Source: Emydura subglobosa (Eukaryota > Chordata > Testudines > Chelidae). Taken from it: a stretch of DNA of 64,000 bases. Below are positions 58,201 to 64,000 of the stretch, one piece after another (position 1 is the first letter of the stretch; each line of letters opens with the position of its first letter). Position numbers and translations under genes: made by a program. The stretch lies in the NCBI GenBank assembly GCA_007922225.1, contig ML680037.1, positions 5,417,947-5,481,946 of the forward strand, written 5' to 3'. Below the pieces are notes generated by a model, which had not been told where the DNA came from, ran no database searches, and worked only from the letters and a program-made list of their open reading frames with translations.

Positions 58201-60252
58201 ATTTGTTGTTTATCCATATTAATGAAATGTTAAGTGTGGCTCTGACAACTCTTTTAACTAAACCTTTTTACCAGGTCTTTGCATTGTGGAACTGCACACA
58301 ATTGATGCCTTTTTTGTGAGCAGTAGTACTTAGTTAGTGAACATTTCATTCTTCAAGGGTTTCAGTGCAGTCTCCACTATAATCTGAATCTGATTTAACG
58401 CTAATAGTGCGCTATTAAAGTCTCAGCAGTATTAGGTGTATGAGCTCTCAAGGCATATGGTAAATAAAGGCTGCCTTCAGTGTTTCTATCACAAGTGCTC
58501 TGAATTCAACCCAAAGGCTGGGTCATATATTTTCGTCCATCTTGACAATGATGTCTTAAGCAAACTACATTATTAATAAAATACTGTAATCTTTTTAAAC
58601 TAGGTTCTTTGTTATTGTGCCGTGGAAGGGTTCTGCAACCATCAGATGGCACTATGTGGGGCTGTGTTTTTAGAGGAAGCATGAAACTGAGGGAAACTAA
58701 TGTGTCCCGAATATAGAGGATTAACAGGGGCCATCCAGCAGAGAGTAACAGAGGGACGAGGCCTAGAAAAAAGAGGCTTTTCTTCCAATGGAAGGTAATT
58801 ATCTTATCCTGGTTTCTTGTAATTGCTATAGTATGGCTGACCTACAGACTTGTATTCCTTCAGGCAGCGACAAACTGTTTAATAAAAGAGAATTAATTTT
58901 TCCACTTAACCTGCTGAGCATTTCTCTGCATGTAAAGACATATTCATTACAATGCAAGTGAACGCAGAGTAGTGTGCAATACTGGAAGAGGTGTTATGCT
59001 TTCAGAGGGGCACTTTCCTCCCTACATTAGAGAGCTGCTCAGGGGTAGTTATATCCACAGGTTGAACCTTGATGAGCTCAAACTATTTAACAGTTCTTTC
59101 TGCTCATCCCCAAAGGTACACAAACACTTTGCACTCAGCCCAGTGCATGTAGCAAACTGTCTACGCTGGCCAGATACCATTGCAGGCCAGCTGACACTAA
59201 TCCCCCTGGGCTGCTCAGATAAGAAGTGAAGAAAAAAATGCACAGCTATTCTCTCTTGCTGACAATGTGACCAAAAGTAGTATGCCTGCACGCTGCCTGC
59301 CTCTGACTTTCCTATCAACAGCGCTGTAAGAGCCTATAAATACAGCAGACACACATACTTGTGCTGCGGAGCCCATTTAGCTTTATCCTCATTCCCTGGC
59401 TCCTTCACCGGATGCCAAATAATTCTACCGGATTGGAACAATGCTCTGGGGCACCCAGAAAGGGTTTGAGTAACACAACAGCACCTTTTGTTTCAGAAAC
59501 AAAAATTAAACTAAAGCTTTTGATTAGGGACCAGATGGTTTATTTCAGCTTCAAGAATCCTCTACCCATACATACTTTTTGTCTTCCATTGCACATTTTC
59601 CTTTAACATATTATATCCTGCACTGCAAACTTCCTGGGCAAGGCTACTGTTCTCAAAGTACTTCAAGTTAAAAAACCGAAGTGTTTACAGAATGAAACTC
59701 ACCCTCAGGCATATCCCCTTGGGGGAGGGGAAGGTGGAGGCAGAGCGACCATTCTGGGGCTTCTCTATCCCCAGCATAACGTTGAATTGAACTGCATGCC
59801 AGCTCTAAATATACTGGCACTGGGTAGAAACTAGAGTTTTGCCATGAAAGGGGCAATCAGATCCATGCCTACACATATCCAATGGCTTGTAAACCTTGCC
59901 TAAGTCTGTTGAGAGGCAAGAGCCAATGTTCGAGCCCAGAGGTTGGAAGAGTGGTTTTGAATGATTGCAGAGGGATTGCACTGCCTCTCCCTGCATCACT
60001 GGGAGGATGTATTCATTCCCGCCTAGTTATGGTATGAAGCCCATTAGCTTGGACTTTGTGTGAAGTAGTGGCAGGGCATTTCACTCTTAGGGCCCAATGT
60101 TGCTCTCATTGATCTCAGAGACAGTTCTGCCACTCTAATGAAAACAGACAGTGAATAATAGTACCTCCTTATGGCATGCATTTCGTCACTAATCTGAGGT
60201 CACCTTTAACCCTTACAATGGGTCTTTATGATTAGTGTAACTATTGTCAGAA
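58201..60252. other. Unassigned stretch; promoter- or enhancer-like segment at 59000-59400
   Basis: No exon is recognised. The 58990-59400 segment is non-repetitive and ends with a good TATA box (next entry). Sequence at 60085-60180 ('GGCCCAATGTTGCTCTCATT') may be half of a palindromic repeat. Confidence 0.4.
59335..59342 (+). promoter_or_regulatory. TATA-box match TATAAATA
   Basis: TATAAATA matches the strong vertebrate TATA consensus, in the context GAGCCTATAAATACAGCAG. Any start site would be expected about 30 bases on, near 59365. No exon or splice donor is evident downstream, and such octamers also occur by chance in AT-rich DNA, so function is unproven. Confidence 0.3.
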
Positions 60253-60394
60253 TAGTTCCAGAGGGGTAGCCGTGTTAGTCTGTATACAGCAAATTACTGC
60301 ATCTGAAGGAGAGCGCTAAGTCTCTTGAAAGCTTATGTCTACAAGTATTAAATTTGTTAGTCTTTAAAGTGCCACAGAACTCTCGTTGTCTTTA
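60253..60394 (+). repeat. Turtle interspersed repeat, 'GTAGCCGTGTTAGTCTGTA'
   Basis: 'AGTTCCAGAGGGGTAGCCGT' then 'GTTAGTCTGTATACAGCAAA', 'TTGAAAGCTTATGTCTACAA' and 'TCTTTAAAGTGCCACAGAAC' follow the order of a very common turtle repeat, with the two halves of its body partly rearranged or deleted. I am unsure of its class. Confidence 0.65.
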
Positions 60395-60782
60395 TTGTCA
60401 GAATGGAAATGCCTGTAATTGGCAGGCACCCCAAACACTGCAAGTAGAACACATTTTAGAGTCAACTCAACATAATAAAAACATTCACCTGAATTATGAC
60501 GAAAAACTATTCAAAATCATTGTATACAAACATCTACAAAAAAGATATTAAAGCAACACTTAAAATAATCTCAGCTGAGGATAATGAACCAATTCATCCC
60601 TGGCATAGGTGCAGATGGAAGCTACTAAGAAATATGCCCTCTCTTTCCAAGACTAAAATTTGGTCAGGAATATTAAGAAACAATCTGTCAAAATATAAAC
60701 TCATCAAGCAATCTAAACATGTCTTTATTTTACAGAGCATTTAGTTGGATGGGTTGGTGATTTTGGTAAGCAAGGAATAATT
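60395..60782. other. Unassigned stretch
   Basis: AT-rich. Open frames at 60354-60551 and 60496-60744 show no domain. Confidence 0.35.
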
Positions 60783-60880
60783 TATTATAGTTATTTATTA
60801 TTTGTATTAAGGTAGTACTTAGTTATGGACCGGGACCCTATTGTGCTAAGTGCTGTACAAACACTCTTCTGTAAGAAAGC
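60783..60880 (+). repeat. 'GGTGCTGTACAA'-core repeat, copy 4
   Basis: The lead 'TATTTATTATTTGTATTAAG', then 'TTATGGACCGGGACCCTATT' and 'GTGCTAAGTGCTGTACAAAC'. This is the best-preserved copy in the window and anchors the other three. Confidence 0.75.
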
Positions 60881-61929
60881 TGAAATGCTAGTAACTCTTC
60901 AGATGAGGGTAAAAAGATGTCAGCAAGAGGAACTTTTTCTGCTCAGATGCAACACTGTTAGAGGCAAAAGGTTTTCCCCAATAAAGAGCTGGTTCTGCTC
61001 CCATTGAAATCAGCTAGAATTTTGCCATTGACTGGGAACAGGAATAGGCCCTGAGCCTTTTTAGTAAGGATTCCTCCTGCTTTTCTTCCCCATTCAGTTC
61101 AGTCCAGTCCAGAGTAAATATCCTTACTCACAGTAGCCTAAAATAATGCCCAAGCGAAGAGCAATACCACTACAGCAAGAGTTAAACAGCATCAATTCTG
61201 TAGAAATTATTCATTGTGAAAATGTATATCACATAGAAAAATTAAAATAATTGTACAGTTTAGTTTTCATTTTTTAAAAGTTTTAATGAGAAAATGAATT
61301 TTAATGAGAAAAGCTGAGCTTTCTAGTTACTACAGAGACCACTATTGGGATCACAATAGCGATCTCTGTATATAAATAAAATCAAACCAGACTTGAAGGG
61401 TTTGAAAAAATTAAGGGTATACCTGAAAGAAAGCTTCAGGAGGTTTGATGTAGTCTGGTTAAAAACCTAAAATGCTGTATGCATAGCGCAGCAGCGTGTT
61501 TAGTGTAGCAATCAAGCTTTCAATGTCATTAGAAAAGGCTCTCTTGGTACTTTATGCATCTGGTCAGATCTGAGAATGACCTCTCTTTCTCTCTCTCTCT
61601 ATCTCAGTATTTTAAGTCTACTACTTTGGCTATCATCTGAAATTAGAAAGCACAAAGAACAGAAGCAGAGTGGAAAGTGGCCTAGAAATGTGTGCACTGG
61701 GCTGCTGCATAAAACAAAATGAAATTTACACCTAAAAAGCAAAATTGTACATGCAATAGGATAGGATATGAACAGCATCATCCAAATTAGGAGTTATCTA
61801 AAAGTAACAAACAGACTGAAAGTAGGGTCGATATTAGATTGAAAACTCCATACAGGCTTGCAGTTTGATTTTTTTGTTGTAAAAGCCATTGCTATTTGTG
61901 GATGTATACATTCCACAGAGATAATAATT
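60881..61929. other. Mostly unassigned; palindrome half and CT microsatellite
   Basis: 60985-61040 ('CTGCTCCCATTGAAATCAGC', 'TTTGCCATTGACTGGGA') is a remnant of a palindromic repeat. A (CT)n run lies at about 61581-61605. The rest is AT-rich and unassigned. Confidence 0.45.
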
Positions 61930-62430
61930 CTACTGTACAGAACCCTAATGGAACCATAAATGGAATATTACATGCAGCTCTGGTCTCCGCAGTATGAGAG
62001 AAATATAAAATAACTAGATAAATACAAAGAAGGATAACTAAAGAAGGGCAACTAAAATGATACAGGGATTGGAGGATAAGACATTGATTATGAAGATAGA
62101 CTAAGGAAACTAAAATTATATAATCTAGAAAAGAGGATTGAAAGGAATAAGATCACAGTCTATAAATATCTTCAAGGTAACAGTATAGATGAAAGAAGAT
62201 AATTATTTAGAGTCTCCGAAGATGATAGGAGAAGAAGCAATTGCCTGAAGCTAAAGAAGGAAAAGTAGGATGGAAAAGTTTATGCTAAGTATCTGAAAAA
62301 GGTTTTTTTTTCCTTCCTTAAGCAGCAACAGTAATTGTGCAATAAAATAGATTATCAAGGAAAGTAGTTGAGGCACCACATTGCAGATATTCAAGAACAA
62401 TTTAGACAAGATGTTACGGAGAATATTTTA
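61930..62430 (+). repeat. CR1 LINE 3' part, very old
   Basis: 'GCAGCTCTGGTCTCCGCAGT' (61975) and 'GGGCAACTAAAATGATACAG' (62046) correspond to the 'TGGTC...AAAAGGGCAACAAAAATGATTAGG' part of CR1 copies at 36962 and 45290. It continues through a mutated C-terminal region. No frame survives. Confidence 0.75.
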
Positions 62431-62439
62431 GTGAAAAGT

Positions 62440-63080
62440 CCTAAGCAGATGGATTGCGGTTTGAACCAGCTGGAGCTTTTTCGGGAGGCGTGGCTTTATT
62501 TCTGCATAACAGTTGGATTATTCTGGAACTCACAAGTGTAATGATCATCCTGGCCAAGTCTCTGTCTAATAGGATGAAGTACAATCTATTGGTGTGTTGC
62601 AGACAGAACTGGGTGGATTTTGTTCTGCCATCATAGCTATTTGGACATCCAATATCACTGACAAATTCAAGAAACTCTAAGGCTAAGGATGGATGTAACA
62701 ACCTGGAAGATGCCCTTGATATTGGTGAACTGTTACTGAAGAGGCAGTTTCTTCAGAGTGCCTACCTCTTCCTAACAGCATCATCTCAGACTTGCATGGA
62801 TTCAACTACATCCAGGTACTGATTAAGGCATTAATAAATCCAGGGGATGGTGCTGTGTAAGTCTGATGTAAAGGACAGGATGAGCTGGTGTCATCTGCAA
62901 TTTGCTGATACTTCAGCATTTGTTGACTCACCAGCTTTCCTTAATGTCATCAGACAGATGCCAAATAATATGGAGGAGAAGACTGACCTTTTTGGGAATC
63001 TGCAAGCTAAGGGCTTATGAAGTATTAGGATCCAGCCAGTTCATTGTGTTCTCATTCACCCCTGTAGCCACTTGGAGGTA
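62440..63080 (-). repeat. L2-type LINE, antisense, reverse transcriptase to C-terminal part
   Basis: On the minus strand the reverse-transcriptase box appears as '...GCAGATGACACC...' near 62893-62904, the remains of the L2 Y-A-D-D-T motif. Further along the frame at 62441-62701 reads YFILLDRDLARMIITLVSSR, the L2 block that follows the catalytic domain. Stops and small deletions are frequent. It abuts the sense CR1 end near 62430. Confidence 0.7.
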
Positions 63081-64000
63081 GGAGATGAGTATTTGGTAAT
63101 GCACAGGCTGCCCATTACAAACTGCATAAATGTAGCTCCCAGAATATGTAGTGAGCACAAATGGCGTCCGTTAGACAGCAATACAAGACCTGCCTCCACT
63201 AAATCTAATAGAACAGCTGCAGTGGTGTAGCTGCACAGTGTACAAACAGCCTTACACCTAATAATGTTGAACACATTTCTAGCAAGCTTCCCAAATTACA
63301 TAGCTATATGTAGAAGAAACAAGAACACTTTATATTTACTAGAATTTCTGTTCACATTGTGGGAAAATTTTCCATTTGAATTGGCAACTCTCATTAATGT
63401 TAACATGAGCACTGACAGAATATACCCCTTTGTACTGTATTCATGGTTATTATAGACATTAATCTGCAATAGAAATGCCAAAGGCTCAGTTAAGGAGAGT
63501 GCTGCAGTCCTTACCCTTACAAAACATTCATGGTATGCTATTTACACACACATAATTGCTGCACAATCATTATTAGACCAAAAGAGGAAACATGCAATGG
63601 TGGCAAATGTAAATATCCATATACAAAGTCCAGTGTTTGGCCTAAAGTTTCTTCTGCCTAATTCTTTAACAGTGATGATTTTAATTATTTATTGTATCAC
63701 ACAGCTGTGGCTAAACTACTACTACAGTATACTGGATAATATATTAATGCTTCCCAGAAAGCATTGTTCAACAACTAATCAAAAGCATATTTGTTTAATT
63801 TCATTAATCCCTCCCAAAGGCAGACATGTAAATATGCATAGCTTTGCCAGGTTGTTTCAGGTGCACTGGCCACCATCCAGATTCCTGAAGGGCTGCCACA
63901 TCTTGTGGATGGTGTAATTTCTCCCTCGTTGATTTGCATGGAAAGTGCAAGGGCTATGCAGGTCTGACAGTTTTGAACAGGAAGAAAATACTAGAATGGA
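63081..64000. other. Unassigned stretch to the window end
   Basis: No gene or repeat recognised. Open frames at 63264-63455 and 63597-63917 show no domain. Confidence 0.4.

Noticed and set aside
1..64000. CRISPR array, operon or prokaryotic gene cluster
   Set aside because: There are no spaced identical repeats, no ribosome-binding sites and no dense coding. All large-scale structure is explained by vertebrate transposable elements.

Overview
The window looks like non-coding vertebrate nuclear DNA, most probably from a turtle. That assignment rests on the repeats: many CR1 LINE fragments of several ages, L2-type LINE remnants, MIR/CORE-type SINEs, Harbinger-related DNA transposons with internally deleted derivatives, and short palindromic repeats with 'TCTACACT'-like ends that I recognise from turtle and, in part, other archelosaur genomes. 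I found no host protein-coding exon, no rRNA or tRNA gene and no CRISPR array. The stretch is probably intergenic or inside a very large intron. Family names come from memory of consensus sequences and were not confirmed by a search.

Layout. 1-9 kb: the tail of a CR1 (1-450), a long unassigned stretch broken by a 100-base assembly gap (4279-4378), then a 1.9-kb degenerate CR1 (6375-8245). 9-11 kb: three terminal-inverted-repeat elements in a cluster, followed by an L2 scrap. 13-15.2 kb: a tRNA-like palindromic composite, a MIR, a probable solo LTR with flanking duplications, and an antisense CR1 end. 17-18.6 kb: two copies of a Harbinger-type non-autonomous element (here 'MITE-A'). 19.9-23.1 kb: an old antisense CR1 split by a much younger sense CR1. 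25.9-29.4 kb: MIR, a 119-bp TA-flanked element, two antisense CR1 ends and an L2 fragment. 33.3-34.4 kb: an antisense L2 split by a third MITE-A. 36.7-37.5 and 44.7-45.9 kb: two CR1 copies of one subfamily. 47.7-48.3 kb: a hairpin and more DNA elements. 52.3-54.6 kb: a decayed Harbinger transposon, itself inside other repeats. 55.8-57 kb: antisense CR1. 60-63 kb: short repeats, a CR1 and an antisense L2.

How the parts relate. The only protein genes visible are remains of selfish elements: CR1 and L2 reverse transcriptases and a Harbinger DDE transposase, all interrupted. The clearest story is nesting: at least four insertion-within-insertion events can be read, giving relative ages. The Harbinger remnant at 52.5-54.3 kb shares its 3' end with the MITE-A copies at 17.2, 18.3 and 33.6 kb, so a plausible parental lineage and its derivatives lie together here. 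Several repeat-free stretches (about 2.1-2.4, 38.4-38.8, 46.5-46.7 and 59.0-59.4 kb) could be conserved non-coding elements, but only cross-species alignment can tell. I did not find an unknown biological system.
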